Origin: Phlebotomus papatasi
Lineage: Eukaryota > Arthropoda > Insecta > Diptera > Psychodidae
NCBI RefSeq assembly: GCF_024763615.1
Contig: NC_077223.1
Location: 11,532,001 to 11,596,000 of the forward strand
Direction: 5' to 3'
DNA length: 64,000 bases
Below the pieces are notes generated by a model. That model saw only the letters and a program-made list of their open reading frames with translations, did not search any database and was not told the origin of the DNA. The position numbers were made by a program, and so were the translations under genes. Positions within the stretch are counted from its first letter, which is position 1, and the number at the start of each line of letters is the position of its first letter. Below, piece by piece: positions 1 through 12,959 of this stretch.

Positions 1-560
1 CTAATATCACTGGAAGATTGTTGGGATAATCTTTAATTCCTCAAGCTTTTCTCCTCTTTACATCCTTGAATACTTTTCTCATCCAAATTTATCTTCCTGT
101 TTCCCGGTCTTCCTTCGTTCCTTCAGCCTTACCGATAGGGCCACGGACTATGTCTTACGCTCCCCTGTGCCCTACGGTGATTAATCTTTAAATTCGAACA
201 TCTTTCATTCATTTATTCATTTTCAAACTCTTGTCCAAATCGGATTCGCGGGCATAGGTCATTCAGGTTAGCACGGAGATGTTCGTGGTCGATCCTTAGG
301 CGTTCCAATGCAAGATTCTGAATTTGCCTCAGTCACCTTGTCCTAGGTCTGCCCTGAGGTTGCCGCTCCTTCACAATGCCTTGCATATCTTTCCTGGGGA
401 ATCTTTTTTCATTCATTTTCTAAACAAAACCATATCATCGAACTTTTTATCTCTCACTAGAAGCAATTCCTCGACAGGTGATTCACTTAGCCGCCTTAGG
501 TATCGCATCTTGGGACCTTGTACTCGCCATATTACTCAAAAAATACCAATAAATCGTTGA
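1..560 (-). mobile_element. Non-LTR retrotransposon 3' end, degenerate
   Basis: GC-richer than its surroundings. On the minus strand a frame ending at 213-215 reads KERQPQGRPRTR, then a stop at 333-335 where other elements have tryptophan, then LRQIQNLALERLRIDHEH. The GRPRTRW motif near the end of the polyprotein is typical of jockey/RTE-like non-LTR reverse transcriptases. An upstream piece in another frame (minus, about 417-512) reads MRYLRRLSESPVEELLLVRD, showing a frameshift. A probable 3' UTR continues to the window edge. It is dead; the clade is uncertain. Confidence 0.6.
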
Positions 561-616
561 GAATATGAATTTGAATTAAAAAATATAATTAAAAATATAC
601 ATATTTAGGAATTACT

Positions 617-712
617 GATCAATTTGGAATTTTTACTGCTACTTTTATTTTTTTTACTGATCTTTTATCTTTTACTGACCGTTTTTAATTAAATACTGCT
701 CTTTTTAACTTG
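617..712 (+). repeat. Short block of ACTGATC/ACTGACC/ACTGCTC minisatellite
   Basis: About five degenerate units of the form T-tract + ACTGNYC + T/A-tract. They match the much larger array at 51191-52150. This is the only other block of the unit that I saw in the window. Confidence 0.6.
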
Positions 713-818
713 TAATGCTCATTTCGATGCCATTTTCAAAACCGTAAAGATTTGTTGGAAGCAAAAAATAAATTTGAAGGGGACCAATTTAAATCAAATT
801 TCAATTTATTTATATATA

Positions 819-1979
819 AGGTAAATATCCTTGACTCGACCGCTGCTCGACTCGACCACCCTGGGTTCCTCAAGTCGACCAGTAGAAATATTTATTAAAT
901 TTATTTAAAATTGCAATAATATTCAGCGAATGGTTTAACATCGTAGGGTCAATTATATCATAAATAATACGAATCAGTTGGAATTTCATACAAATTGACC
1001 ACAAAAAATCGTAAAAATCATAAAAAGGCGAAGCGTTAAAGAATTTCTTAAATATAAAAATTCGCATTTTTCAATAAATTATGGCATACTTCTTGATATT
1101 CTTGACTTTTTATTAAGGAATTACAATTATTACCCGATGTATTAACTAATTACAGATTAGTTGAGGATTTAAATTTAGGGTTTAATCGCAAGTTGAGGAC
1201 TTTATCTTTATTACGTGCAACGATTTTAGTTACAAGATTAAGTTACATATTTAATTTTATGCCTTAAAATTGAAGGTGTATTTTAAATATCCTGTTCCTC
1301 AATCCGACCGGTCGATGAATCATAGGGGAAAGTACTCTCCCTTCGAACGTTCATGCCTTCGAATATTGTGAATTTCTTTTATCTTCTCTAAGAGACTTAC
1401 ACATAATAATCACGTAATTATCAATAATTGATGATAAGCTAACTAATATTACTAGAAATGTGTCAGTCTCTTAGGAAAAATAAAAGAAAATTCACATTAT
1501 TCGAAGGCATGAACCTTCGAAGGGAGATTACTTTCCCCTAGTAAGTGAAGCATTTTTCACTTGAATGTTGTTCTATTTCTGCAAGAATTCATTAAAGTGA
1601 GTTTCCCTATTTTATTTTATTAGTTAATTTAATTTTAAGTGTTATTCATGAAGTGTTAGAAAGCAAAAGTTAAATCCGTGACCTTATTTGTGGTTTATTT
1701 TAAGAAAAAAAAAATGGGTGGTTGAGTAGAGGAACCCCATGCGGTCAATTAAGGACCTCTGATATCACAGTGGTCGAGTAGAGGAATATTTCGCATTATT
1801 GAAACATTTAATTTCTTTGTAATTTAAAATTAGATTATGACTAAATAAAGTTCACAATTAGAAAGATCTATTCTATAGTTTTATGTAAAAGTCCTATCAA
1901 AAAGCACAAATTATAACTTTTTTTTCATAAGTTTTTCACAAAATTTATCCTTAAGTGGTCGACATAGGGTACTTTACCT
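819..1979. mobile_element. MITE family Q (TIR AGGTAAA, TA target) with K1 inside
   Basis: Ends are AGGTAAATATCC… and …GGGTACTTTACCT, flanked by TA on both sides (817-818, 1980-1981). The subterminal zones repeat CTCGACC many times on the left and its complement (GGTCGA, GGTTGAG) on the right. It encodes no protein I can see. A complete family K element is nested at 1325-1538. Single copy in the window. Confidence 0.7.
1325..1538. mobile_element. MITE family K, copy 1 (214 bp)
   Basis: Palindromic element starting GGGGAAAGTACTCTCCCTTC and ending with the inverse, in a TA target. The arms repeat CCTTCGAA and CTAAGAGAC, with an AT-rich centre (ATTATCAATAATTGAT). Two more copies lie at 49428 and 52457. 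Confidence 0.9.
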
Positions 1980-2088
1980 TATAAAGGTTTTGTGCTAGTG
2001 CTCTTAAAAGCAAAAATTCGACAGTTTATTCCTATTAATTAATTTTCTAAAATCTATTTTTTTCGAATAGTTGATATTAAAATTTATT

Positions 2089-2231
2089 TAACCCTTTAAA
2101 GACGAGTAGGACACCGATGTCCCAAAGACAAAAACCATTTTTCTGACTAAAGGACAAAATAACATTCTTTAGTCAAAAAAAATTGTTTTTGTGTTTGGAA
2201 CACCGGTGTCCCACTCGTCCTTAAAGGGTTA
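2089..2231. mobile_element. Hairpin MITE family P (about 140 bp)
   Basis: Near-perfect foldback. The left arm starts TTAACCCTTTAAAGACGAG and includes GGACACCGATGTCC; the right arm mirrors it (GGACACCGGTGTCC … CCTTAAAGGGTTAA). The inner arms also pair (TTTCTGACTAAAG/CTTTAGTCA). Single copy here. Confidence 0.75.
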
Positions 2232-5200
2232 AACTATTTTTTTTTAGGTCAATTTATTTTCCTTCCTCAATAAATCAAAGTTTAAGAATTTATACATAAT
2301 CAAAGGCTTGAAATAAGACAGTTTAACGACAATTATCAAAAATAATAGAAGGCCTAGGGTTTTACAATGAAAACTAAACTATAAATGACTAAGATAAAAT
2401 GGCAAAACATTGCAGTTTGAAAAAGACACTCTTGTGATGGACCTTTGAATTCGTGTAGGATATAATGCTAAAAACACTATAATAATAAGATTATTCATAA
2501 TATTTATTAAATTGATATTGTTTTATAATTTCATGGATATTGTCAAATATAATTTTATGTATAGAAATAATGTTTATTTCTTGCAAATAGCAAATGGCAA
2601 GTCGGGCGACATTCTTATACCCAATCCGCAAAAAATTACTCTGACTCAAAAATGACTGGTTTTTGGTGTACAAGAAATGGTCAAAAAGATTACTCCTAAT
2701 TGGAATCTTAAAAATTAGTCGTATTCGCGTCGTATTTTGGTCACAGCATTACTCAATATTGAATTAGTAATATTATCGTTATTTTACGGTTCTGAAATTT
2801 ACTCTGCCATGCGGTAACAAAAGCGACTCCAAACGACGGTCTTTTTCCGTACGAAAAATGACGCGCCAAAAATAATGCATTTGGCGTTCTTCTCTACCGC
2901 ATAGGTACGAAATCGACCTACGCACTTTGAATGAAGACGTTAAATACGTTAAGTACACTTCACAACTTTGTATTGCACTACTAGCGTAGACACTATTTTC
3001 TCAACAATTCCTCACATTTTCTGTCGTTTTCTACTACGTTCTATGTAAATTTCTCTATTTTTTCCCCAATTCACTACTCACATTTGCGTAGATTTTTGCC
3101 GTTCGACTATTGCTGAATGAGGCATCCGACATGTTGAAAATTTTCCAACTGAATAGCAACAACACTAAAAAATCTTTTAAAATTTTCACTAAATAGGTCT
3201 TTTCGACACAAAATTTTAATCACAGGACACTACAGATACGGAGCAAACTCCTAAACCACAAAATTTCATTTTACAAAAAAATGTTTGTGTGTTTATCATG
3301 CTAAAAATTGCCTAATTTTCACTTAATTCCTGTTGGCACTGTACTTTTTCGAATCACAACACAAATTTCTACCGGGAGAGCTTTTCCTCCGAATGCACAC
3401 TATAATATTGTTGAGAAAACACGCAAAAATATCAATTACTTTGCGAATTTACAACACTGAATTGTTCTATTTGCCATTTGACAAGTGAAATTTCCCCTCA
3501 GATATACCTAGTGAGGGGAAGATTTTTTATAGGGACACGCACTGAAAGTTACTGGAAGTCGGCGTCATATTTTAGTCGTGAGCGAGTAATTTCAGAGTTA
3601 TTATGACGCCAAATGACTTCCGTAATTACCGTCATATGATTCCCCACCTACCGTCATTCGACTCTCTGACGACCGTCATAGGACCCGATTTTGGAATCCA
3701 GAATACATACATCCAACGGTAACCTTACTCCAAATTGCTATTTGGGATAGAATATCTATCTCTGTATCTAATCTGTCTGCATAGGAATGCTACTGTGTTA
3801 CTATTGTCGTAGAATTCTATGAGCTGAATTATTTTACCAAAATTTCTGTTTCGTATTTTTTTTTAATAAAGACAGAGAAGTATTCTTTCCCCAATCGCTC
3901 AAGGCAGTATTCTGTGTCTTTATTGCGAGATGTCAGAATAATTTTCATACAAAAACTTGTCCAGACAGTCCATTTAAATCTCCGATGAAGCGATAGGTGT
4001 TGAAAGTGGACTGAAAAACCTGTAGAATATTTTAACACAGATTTCCGGTCCGTCCCATTTCTTAACTATTGCTGTTTTCATTGTATCCTTTTTGCATTGT
4101 GTGACAGAATAGGCAGGGAATTGCACTTCTGAAGAAGGATAATGCTTACGAAATGTACACTTATATATAGTTTATTATACTTTTGACTATATTTTGTTAG
4201 ATGACTAAAAAGAGCATCAGGGCAAGAACGATTATTTCGGGGATTACCTCGCGAGGCGTAAAATTAGTTTAAATTTTGTCATTTTAACATTTATTATTTT
4301 CTCAGATTCTATAGTAAAAATTGCGAAAATTGCAATAGTACAATAACTTGAATATAGTAATGGAATTTTTAAGTGATTGTGTATGCGTGTAACACTACTG
4401 CTTTCTATTGTTATTCATTAACATATTCAAAGAAGTATTTACCTGTGGTAAATTCTTTAAAAAAAAAATCATAAAAGATATTCAAGGAGCCAGAGTTTCT
4501 TCAACCTTTCCATCTTTCAGGGTGACAATTCCGTGTAGAAAAAAAAAACAAGCCTTCATTTTCTACACGATCTGTATACTAGTGTTATTCAATCAGGATG
4601 GAGTTTGTAGCGCACCTTGGACACCTGGCCAATTATTTCTTTCACTCTGCAACATTCACTCAATTTCAAGTCTCTTGTGGCTTTTTTTTGTTTCTCCTTT
4701 TCCACCATCTTATTGGAGTCTGGAATGATTTTTTGGCGAACCTTCACAGTGTCTCACCAAAATCATTTCTGTCTCATTCAACTCATGGAGTTTTTTTTAT
4801 TCGTACTATAGCTAAACGTTTCTCCTTCAGTTTTTGGCAAACAATCATTAAATCCATTAAATGAGGTAGAGACTATGTATTCTTTTTTTTTTCATTTAAT
4901 GATTTTTGTTTCTATCTGCTATACATTATAAAATTTCTAGCAAATTGGTGAGGTATTTTGCGATTATTTTCGTTGTATTACAATTGTTTTCAGTTGTAGC
5001 ATGACGAGTATGTCACTCAATGAATATTTCTGGGGAAGTAGTGGAAAGAGAGGATTATACATAGATTTTATTATACATACCTAAAATACTTTTATCATTC
5101 AAGTTTGAATTGAAGTTTATAGATATAACATGCACTTTTAATCATAGTTTGGGTTTTTCGGAGTTTCAAGGATGAGAGAATTATCGCCAGAATATATATT

Positions 5201-6236
5201 GGTCGTCAAAATAATAAAAACGGTTAGAAGAGAGATACAATAGGTACCGACGATTGTATCAACTATTGTCGTATCTCTACATTTGTTTTGTATCTGCATT
5301 TGATTTAAATGACAATACAAACGGATGCAGATAGGACGACGGTGCATGCAATCGACGATATGTCTACGAAGATATCGTTAAAGGCCTTAAATATTCGCTG
5401 TGATTAGCTGTATTTGTTGTTCTTGGACCATATATGTATTTTAAATTTTATCAGTTTGAATGATTTATGGTTCTCTTAATAAGGAGGGCAAAAACACATT
5501 GATTATCAAAAGTTACCGACGTTGTCTAAGCCAGTCTCACAGATTTTTTTCTTCTAATTTTGGTTTGCAATTAAAATGGATACTCTTTCTTTCATAGCAA
5601 AAAAGCAAAATTTCGGGAGTGGTTTTTTTAATTTTTGGTTGATTTTCAGTCAAGTCATGTAGCACCGATTTTCCTATATTTTGATTTTTCCTTATGCAAA
5701 CTTGAAAATACCTTTTCGAGTCATGTTTAATGACCCTGAAAACCAAATCTGATCATCTAGTAATGCTTGCAGATCGGCTCTATCAATTGTTTTTGGTCCT
5801 TTTGCCCCCTTCTTGGAAATCGCTCTTTTTGAAATATTCTAACCGATTTTCATAGGTGGTTTTCGATTATGCCTGTTCTTTGTACCAATATCTCTTGGTA
5901 TTGTGACTGGATATTATTGACAGATAATTATCCTCCAAAAAAACATAGCTTGACTCATCTGTGTAGACTGTAAAAATTCATAAATTAGTTGAGGGAGGTC
6001 CTAGTAAAATCGAATAAAAATACAAAGTAAGAATCTATCAAGACAAAATGTAAGAATATATGTAAGCAGAAAAACTGACAGATTCGTGAATTTAAGCCAA
6101 TGCCCAAACTTTACTCATCATTTATTATACAGGAGGCTCTCAAATTCGGGCATTTGGGATCGAAATGTCACCCAAATTACAGAGAAATTCGAAAATGAAA
6201 CTGTTCGAAATGCAACAGTTTTTTTTTATTTATCTA
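2232..6236. other. Non-coding stretch, no gene recognised
   Basis: Four kilobases without a convincing exon on either strand. A segment at about 2700-3690 is richer in CG and repeats GTCATA/GTCGTATTTTGGTC phrases near both ends, so it may be an old transposon whose ends I could not fix. Three overlapping open frames at 4408-4864 look accidental: low-complexity F/L/S-rich, with no splice context. Confidence 0.5.
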
Positions 6237-6786
6237 GGGTAAAGTGGTACAAGTTGGACAGTGGTACAAATTGGACAATGGACGTATTCTTATTAAATTT
6301 ACATAGGGTAGAGTGATATAATTTGGAATTAGTGTTACAAATTGGACAATTCGCTGGTATAATTTGGATATGGCTTTTTTCTTGATAAATACAGTACAAA
6401 ATTTGTTTTTAAGCATAATGACTCCGGCACACCTTTTAGATCAGGAAAATTTCATGAAGTCGGAATTCGAATCCCTTTCTTTCTCACATGTTTTCCATAT
6501 GACTATCTCATTCTTTCGCACAGCAAATTCGATTGAGCTAAATTGAATTTGAAATGATGTTTAAAAGAAGAAGAAGAGTACAATAGAGCGAGATAGACAT
6601 ATTCAAACCATGTGAGAAAGAAAGGGATTCGAATTTCGACTTCATGAAATTTTCCTGATCTAAAAGGTGTGCCGAAGCCATAAGGAACCAAATTTTAAAA
6701 CTAAAGCATTAAAAATATACAAATAAAAATGAAGTACTGAATTTATTAAGACAAAAGGCCCTGTCCAAATTGTACCACTTTACCCC
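6237..6786. mobile_element. MITE family E (550 bp, TA target)
   Basis: Ends GGGTAAAGTGGTACAAGTTG… and …CAAATTGTACCACTTTACCCC, flanked by TA. The motif ACAAATTGGACA is iterated at least five times in the left 130 bp and mirrored at the right end. A separate foldback element (F1) is nested at about 6416-6686. Confidence 0.85.
6416..6686. repeat. Foldback repeat family F, copy 1
   Basis: Long inverted arms: CTCCGGCACACCTTTTAGAT…, then CATGAAGTCGGAATTCGAAT…, mirrored after a central AAAAGAAGAAGAAGAGTA. It lies wholly inside MITE E. A diverged second copy lies at 32415. Confidence 0.8.
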
Positions 6787-6851
6787 TACTCTTACATTTT
6801 GAAATTCTACGAAAAACACTTAATATCGAAAAGTCACAACTTAACAATATA

Positions 6852-7277
6852 GGATAAGTGTGCCTAATTTCGGCATAGTTGCATGCAAGCGTCAAAGTCT
6901 CAAGTTTGAAATGATATATTTTAAATTCAAATTGATTCTTTTATTCTTTCTTCTTAAAGAGTGTTGCTTGGAACCTTGTAAAGAATTTACCGTCTTTATT
7001 TACTCTAAAATCATTCTTAATACATTTTAAAATGAATAAAAATATAGATATAGCTTTGGTGCCTTATTTCGGCCACCTTCATTCTCATAGTTCCTTGCCC
7101 TTCTGGAATTCTTCCAATATATTTTTCACGTCATCTCGTTTGTCGAAGATATATTTTTTGTTATTCTTTTGCATTGTATAATCTCTAGAGTACGTAAAAT
7201 CTAAAAGTTCATGGAAATTCGAGGAACAAAAAAGGTGGCCGAAATTGCAAGCTGGCCGGAATTTGGAACACTTACCC
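6852..7277. mobile_element. MITE family B, copy 1 (426 bp, TA target)
   Basis: Ends GGATAAGTGTGCC… and …GGAACACTTACCC, flanked by TA. The motif TTTCGGCC/TTTCGGCA is repeated near each end. The interior (AGAGTGTTGCTTGGAACCTT and neighbours) is a diverged cousin of family A sequence (GAAGGGTTGTTTAGAAACTT), so A and B share ancestry. Confidence 0.87.
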
Positions 7278-9918
7278 TAAGCAATGGCAAATTTGAGCAT
7301 ATTTGTATCATTCGATAATCATAATTACTTGAAAAATGTCAATAAACTTTTTTCGAACATATCTGCCGCCCGAATTTAAAAGTAGCCCAATCTTAAAAGA
7401 ACCGAATTAACGCGAGTTGCTTCTTATCTGAGAAGCCAGTTGATCTCTGATCAGTCTTAATAATTATGATTTTTTTTCTGCGAATAACGACAGAAGTGCG
7501 TAAATTTGTGCAAGATAATGAAATCTTTGACAGTGAAGGTAAAAATTTGACTGTCAATGTTATTTGACTTTTTAAATCACATCAAAACAATATTAATTGC
7601 TTATTCCTTCGTTGCAAAGGATTAGTACTTTATGTTTAAATTGTATTTATACACTGATTAAAAAAAAAGCAAAATATAACTATTTTTTTATTACCTACTG
7701 TTCTGGTAATTTATTTTACTGCTTTATACCCTCGGATTTTTTTTATTGCTTAGGCCAATTTTTTGAGTTGCCATACTTCAGTTTCTGTAAGAGAAAAAGT
7801 ATAATAATTTTAATGGTATTGCACTGCTAAAAATATGTATTCAAGTCATTTCAGCAGCTTTAGTAATTTGACTCTCAGCCTCGCATTTATTCTCGAGTTG
7901 AAAAAGTGTGCGAAATAGAAGGCAGTACTATGTGATTATTGAGAAGGTGTTCATATTACAGTATTGAGTATATGGTTTTTTTTATCTGGATCTCACAAAA
8001 GCATTTCTCGCGAGCTTTCCAACATCTTAGTGTGTAAACATTATATATATTTACTGAGCTAGTGTATCAGTAGTATTGTCAGAATTTGCGAATTTGTGAA
8101 ATTAACAGACACTAAGAGATGTAAGTTTGATATAGCTATGTTTGAGTATATATAGTTATATTTTTTTGAGCGTTGACTTAGCGACAGTATCTTTACTTTC
8201 ATGTTGCGTCACAATTGCGAGGTAGCACATTTCATTACAAAATCGTATTTTTGGCATTCTTTTATTCATTCACTGAATTGTTGCGGATTAATTTACAGAG
8301 GAAAGGATTTTTATTGAAATTAAATATATCAAAAAAATGCCTGTGGTATCATGTATAAAATGTCAAAGCTTTTCTGCTATGAAAGAAAAGGTATGTAAAA
8401 ATGCTGTTTGCAAGAAGATGGTACAAAATGTTTGCGGTGTTGACAAATTTTTGTGATATTATGCAGTCATGGAAGGACATCTTTTTAACAAATTTTTAAT
8501 AAACAGCTGTACAAGAGTTTTCTTTTTGTTTATGACTGATTACACAAAAATCTAAAATCTATACAAATGCAATGTGTTTTTTTTTTGTTACAAGTAAAGT
8601 ACATATTTGGGTTAATACGAAGTACTTAGGGATAATCTATTGCCAAAAACACATTGAAACATTTTTTTTTGTAAGTATTTTTTACATCTTAGAAAACCTA
8701 TTTATAATGCAGATTGGAATTTTATTTAGTAGCTTTTGTAACAATAACCTATAGGCATTTATAGACACATTTTTATTCAAAAAACATTGTTTTGTAGCCT
8801 CAAAATGACCGCGATAAAAAGCCACGAAAATGAAACACTCCAATCTCAAAGCGGATACAATATAGTAAGCGAAAGGCACAAACACTACATAAATTTCATG
8901 AACAAATACAAACAATTGACTGTAAGTGACTCAAGGAGGTGAAAATAAAGAAGTTGTCCTTTATTGAATCAATAATCTACAACAAGTATTTATTAACATC
9001 AATTACTTCATTACATAGTCCCATAAAAATATCTTATATTTATTTTATTGCCATATAGAAATGCTAATTCTCTAAAATATTTCTTATTAATCAATTTTAT
9101 TTATGAAAAAAAAAACAAATACACGATTTCTAGATTTTTTTCAATATAGGGGAAAATGGGGTGATTTCAATCACCGTATCTTAGTTTCAGTTCAACACAA
9201 AAAAAAATGAAACAATAAGGGAGAGCGGGGCTACAAGTTGCCAGTGTAATTTTACTATTTTAGTAGTGATATTAAGATAGGATGGAGGCACAATTTATGA
9301 CCATATTCCTACAATTTACAAGGAGAGTTTGAAAAATTCGAATATCTATATGAAATGCCAAAAAAAGATACATTTTTACTTCTTTATAATTCCGCAAGGC
9401 GGCTGATGTACTTCTTGTTCGAATTTCGAAGTGCCCGAATGTCAAAATATGTATTGGTTTTCATTTTATTGTGAGGAAACAAAAGAAGAAACGACGCTTA
9501 CTATTCTTGTTCCATTAATAAATCACTTCATAATCACTGAGTAATACTTTTACTAGTTAGGTGTGATTCCTTCATCATCACATTTATGTTTGAATGTGAT
9601 AATTCATAAACTTTCCCCATCTTGTGCCAAAATTTTGGTATAAAAATTCGAAATCGCATTTAAATCTTCGAATATCAAGGACATTTTGTTCAAATAGAGT
9701 TCCATTTACTTTCTAGTTGGAGAATCAAACTTCACTTGAGTGTGTATAGTGTGTACCCATTCCGTTCGTCACAGCTGAAGTTTGATTCTCCAGTAGTGGT
9801 CTTGGCTAGGTAAATGGAACTCTATTTGCACAAGAAGATATAATTGATGCTCGAATAATTGAAATTGCTCTGAACGTATCAATTCAAACTTAATATCGAA
9901 TTTCCAAACAAGACTTAT
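7278..9918. other. Non-coding stretch with part of repeat N
   Basis: From 7278 to about 9200 I see only AT-rich intron-like sequence plus the small ORF at 8337. From about 9225 to 9905 the sequence recurs in inverted orientation at about 16720-17200 (family N). It includes a short palindrome (AAATAGAGTTCCATTTACTT … AAGTAAATGGAACTC-type arms) at 9698-9828. Boundaries of N are unclear. Confidence 0.55.
8337..8456 (+). other. Small cysteine-containing ORF with exon-like borders (39 codons)
   Basis: ATG at 8337 (preceded by AAA) opens a 39-codon frame with five cysteines; it begins MPVVSCIKCQSFSAMKEK. Codon 18 is followed immediately by GTATGT (8391), a good donor, in phase 0, and an ATTTACAG acceptor ends at 8298. 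A donor here would join in phase to the ELL exon at 31202. I recognise no domain. It may be a chance frame in an intron, an alternative first exon or a small peptide gene; nothing in the sequence decides. Confidence 0.2.
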
Positions 9919-10057
9919 GGCCTCTACTCATTGAGAGAATTTTTTGTCAAAAATTGCTTTTTTGAAGGAAATTCCCTGCAGCGTTGTAGGGGGAAACGTC
10001 AAATTTCTGTCAAAAATGCAATTTTTGACGAAAATGGCTCCCAATGTGTAGACGCCT
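9919..10057. mobile_element. Short palindromic MITE family J, copy 1
   Basis: About 139-bp foldback. Its right end is GGCTCCCAATGTGTAGACGCC, with CTGCAGCGTTGTAGGGGGAA at the centre. The second copy at 23451 matches closely in inverted orientation. Confidence 0.85.
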
Positions 10058-11881
10058 TTACGCATGAAGTGCGGAGAATTTATGTAATACTGCAGCATAT
10101 AGCTGTTTAAGAGGTTGTTCAGGGATTTTACGGGGTATTAATAAATTAACAGGAATATTATGAACCAACTACCACTCGAGACATTTCGAAATTTGGACTG
10201 GAAGTACTTCAGCCAGAACCCGGATGAAACGATATAAAAGTCTTTTGTTTGGTCTTCGGGACGAAACCGATCTACCAATGTTTTTTCTCTTGTGCAAACT
10301 TTTGCTGGTGAGTGATCAAATTAAGGATATATTGGTGTATATCCTGAAAAATCTTTTGTCAAATTGACAAGATCAGTTTGTGAAAAGGATGCTTTTACAT
10401 ATAGAATTTCGAAAAGTTTTTATTAAACTGGAGGTCTGTTGCATCTTGTTAAAATTTTGTCAGTATCATGTTTTTCCATATAGAATGCGAGAAAAAGTTT
10501 TGTTAATTTGGTAAACAACATCTTACAAAATTTTAACAAGATTTGTTAACAAAACTTTTCTTTAGAGTGGCTGTTACTTCTTTTATAAAATTGATATAAA
10601 ATTTTAATAAGAACTGCAATAGTTGCCTTCGGTATAATTAGACGAATTACTTAGCATATTTTTTTTAATTTCCCAAAAAAAAATCCGAAACACGTAGAAA
10701 AGAAAAGAGGGCTCTTCTTCTTCTTAAAGAAATATATTTTGATTTTAAAGTATTGCAATAGGGTAGAGTTAACCCTTTTCGCCTAGTAACTTTTTGACTA
10801 CCGAAGATAAAACAACTAATTAAAGATAACTTGATAACTTGATTAGCAATTTTTTTTAGAATAATTTTGGATTAGGAAACATTATTTGTAAACTAATATA
10901 AGAGAAACTGGGGTAACACTGAACATAGGGTAGCACTGAACAGTGATTTTTATTTCAGTGGACAAGCATAGGTATAGTATTATCTATGAATCCATACAGG
11001 TCTCGTCTTCTGAAGTCTAACATCTAATTAAAAAATTGTAGGGTTCGGTGCTACCCTGTGTCCAATGGTGCCCAAGTTCACCCTACAGTGTGTATAACAA
11101 ACTTAAGGAAAGGCATCGTTATTTTAGGAATATTAGTCATTTCTTAAAGTTTTTCCTACTATGTTTTTTTTTTGTTTTTGGTAAGCTTTTACTATAAGCT
11201 CCTCCTATTTTAAAAGTAAATTTAATCAATAAAATAATTACCTGGTATCATCTTTAAAATATCTCCGTTATCTAATTTTTAAAACAAAATTTACTAACTT
11301 AGGTAAAGGCAAAATTACCGAATACAAAGAAAATTTAGCAATTCATGAGTGCAGGCACGTTCTAATCGTATACTACAACTCACCATGGTGAATAACAAAT
11401 TCAAAGTCAATTAATATTGATGATAATTCAGCAGAAATTGTGATAGACAGAAAAGTACCATTTTCATTTTATATAAGACACTGACAAATGATATCAGCAA
11501 TATTTTGATTTTTTTCATAATACAACATTTAATCACAAATCATGAATTATCTTATCACAAAAACCCTGCATAACATAAACTTTTGCACGAGGTCACAAGA
11601 TTCATATGAAAGTGAGGACGATGCATTGAGTGAAAAGCACAGTAGAAAAATACTTATGTATATTTCTTATATATAGTTCTGTTGTGTTCTTCATTTTTGT
11701 TTGAGCAATTGGTAAAACGATAATATTAGTATGCGATTTATGTTGGTTAATGACAGATGTGACTACTGGGGGAATTCCCAGGTCTCAATTGAAGCTCAAT
11801 GTAAACTTTCCCATTCAGAAGATGAAAAATCTACAACAGAACAAGAAACTATAGTTGCTCCTAATTTTTGGATTTCTTTTA
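10058..11881. other. Non-coding stretch; foldback and possible MITE at 10909-11091
   Basis: 10370-10580 contains AACAAGAT/AAAATTTTGTCA-type inverted segments also seen at 20890-21420. At 10909-11091 the ends GGGGTAACACTGAAC… and …GCCCAAGTTCACCC, with an iterated AGCACTGAACA motif, resemble the TA-targeted MITE style, but only the right end is followed by TA. No exon was seen. Confidence 0.5.
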
Positions 11882-12959
11882 GGGGAAGTGCTTATAATTT
11901 TGGACAGTCTGCTTATAAGCATCGAAGTTCCAAGTTTGAAGTGCGATATTTTCTATACTAATTGACATTTCTTGTTACTCTCTTTTCAGAAGGGTTGTTT
12001 AGAAACTTAGCAAGCTATTTATCGACTTATTTTTATTAAAATTAGTTTTAATACGTTTAAAAATGAATTGATATGTAGAGGTGACTTTGGCTCTTATTTT
12101 GGACAACTTGGTTATTAATTTGTCCAACTTGGCTGTAAATTTGGACAGCTAATCCGCCTCAATAGGATGCCCATTGTTCTTCATTTTATGAACCAATCTT
12201 ACCAAGTCCTCTTCCTGTTCATGTAAGGGAAACGTAGAATGTCACAGAAGCCCGGAAACTTTCCATATCATTCATTAGTTAACTCCATCACCGAGTTAAC
12301 TTCGATACTCCAAGTACGTGCGGATTCGCTCATTCCCTGACCTTTCCGGGAGCCTTTCAGGACATTTCTCGCTACATCTCTTTCGTAGAGATGATGCTCC
12401 TTTGTTTCTCCAGTCATTTGTCCAACCTAGTCATCACAAAAGCTAAAACTTCACGAAATTTCGTGAGAAAAACACCTGTCCAAAATAAGAGCCATCACCT
12501 CACTGGTAAATGTCTTAAAACATTTCCCATTTTTCACACGAAAAATCTAATTCACAAGGCAAATCTCACTTCAGATCAAATGTACAAATCACCACTAACG
12601 TGAATCAACACAATATTCAATGAATATTCAATAATATCACTCAAAAACAGCGAACAAACTTTGTTAGTACTTCACCAAAACTAAATAAGACTGAAGTAAG
12701 CCACGAAGTTCTGTCATATTTCTCGTAAGCAATTGCTCACACTGAATTTTCAACAAAGTAATTTCAACTCAAATCATATTCAAAATTTAACGTATTTAGT
12801 GTCAAAATCTTCCAAAAAGAACAAATATTTAGATAGAATTCATTATTCATTAAATATTGGAATAAAAATCCATCATTTTAATCAATTTATTTTTAGTGTC
12901 CAATGTTATCCTCAAAGTGTCCAAAATAAGAAACTGGACAAAATTATGAGCCTTTCCCC
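11882..12959 (+). mobile_element. MITE family A, copy 1 (1,078 bp, TA target)
   Basis: Ends GGGGAAGTGCTTATAATTTT… and …AATTATGAGCCTTTCCCC, flanked by TA. The motif TTTTGGACA (or its complement) recurs at least eight times. On the minus strand it retains a broken pogo-like transposase DNA-binding region, best read in copy A4. Three other copies lie at 37003, 47435 and 53880 (inverted). Open frames that recur in all copies (70 and about 80 codons) are shadows of this repeat, not host genes. Confidence 0.92.

Noticed and set aside
4408..4864. Three overlapping frames up to 106 codons
   Set aside because: F/L/S-rich low complexity in T-rich DNA. No frame stands out and no domain is recognised.
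6072..6089. In-frame KLTDS, the signature expected in the missing ELL N-terminal exon
   Set aside because: It is followed at once by a stop codon, the next residues do not match, and there is no suitable splice site; a chance five-residue match.
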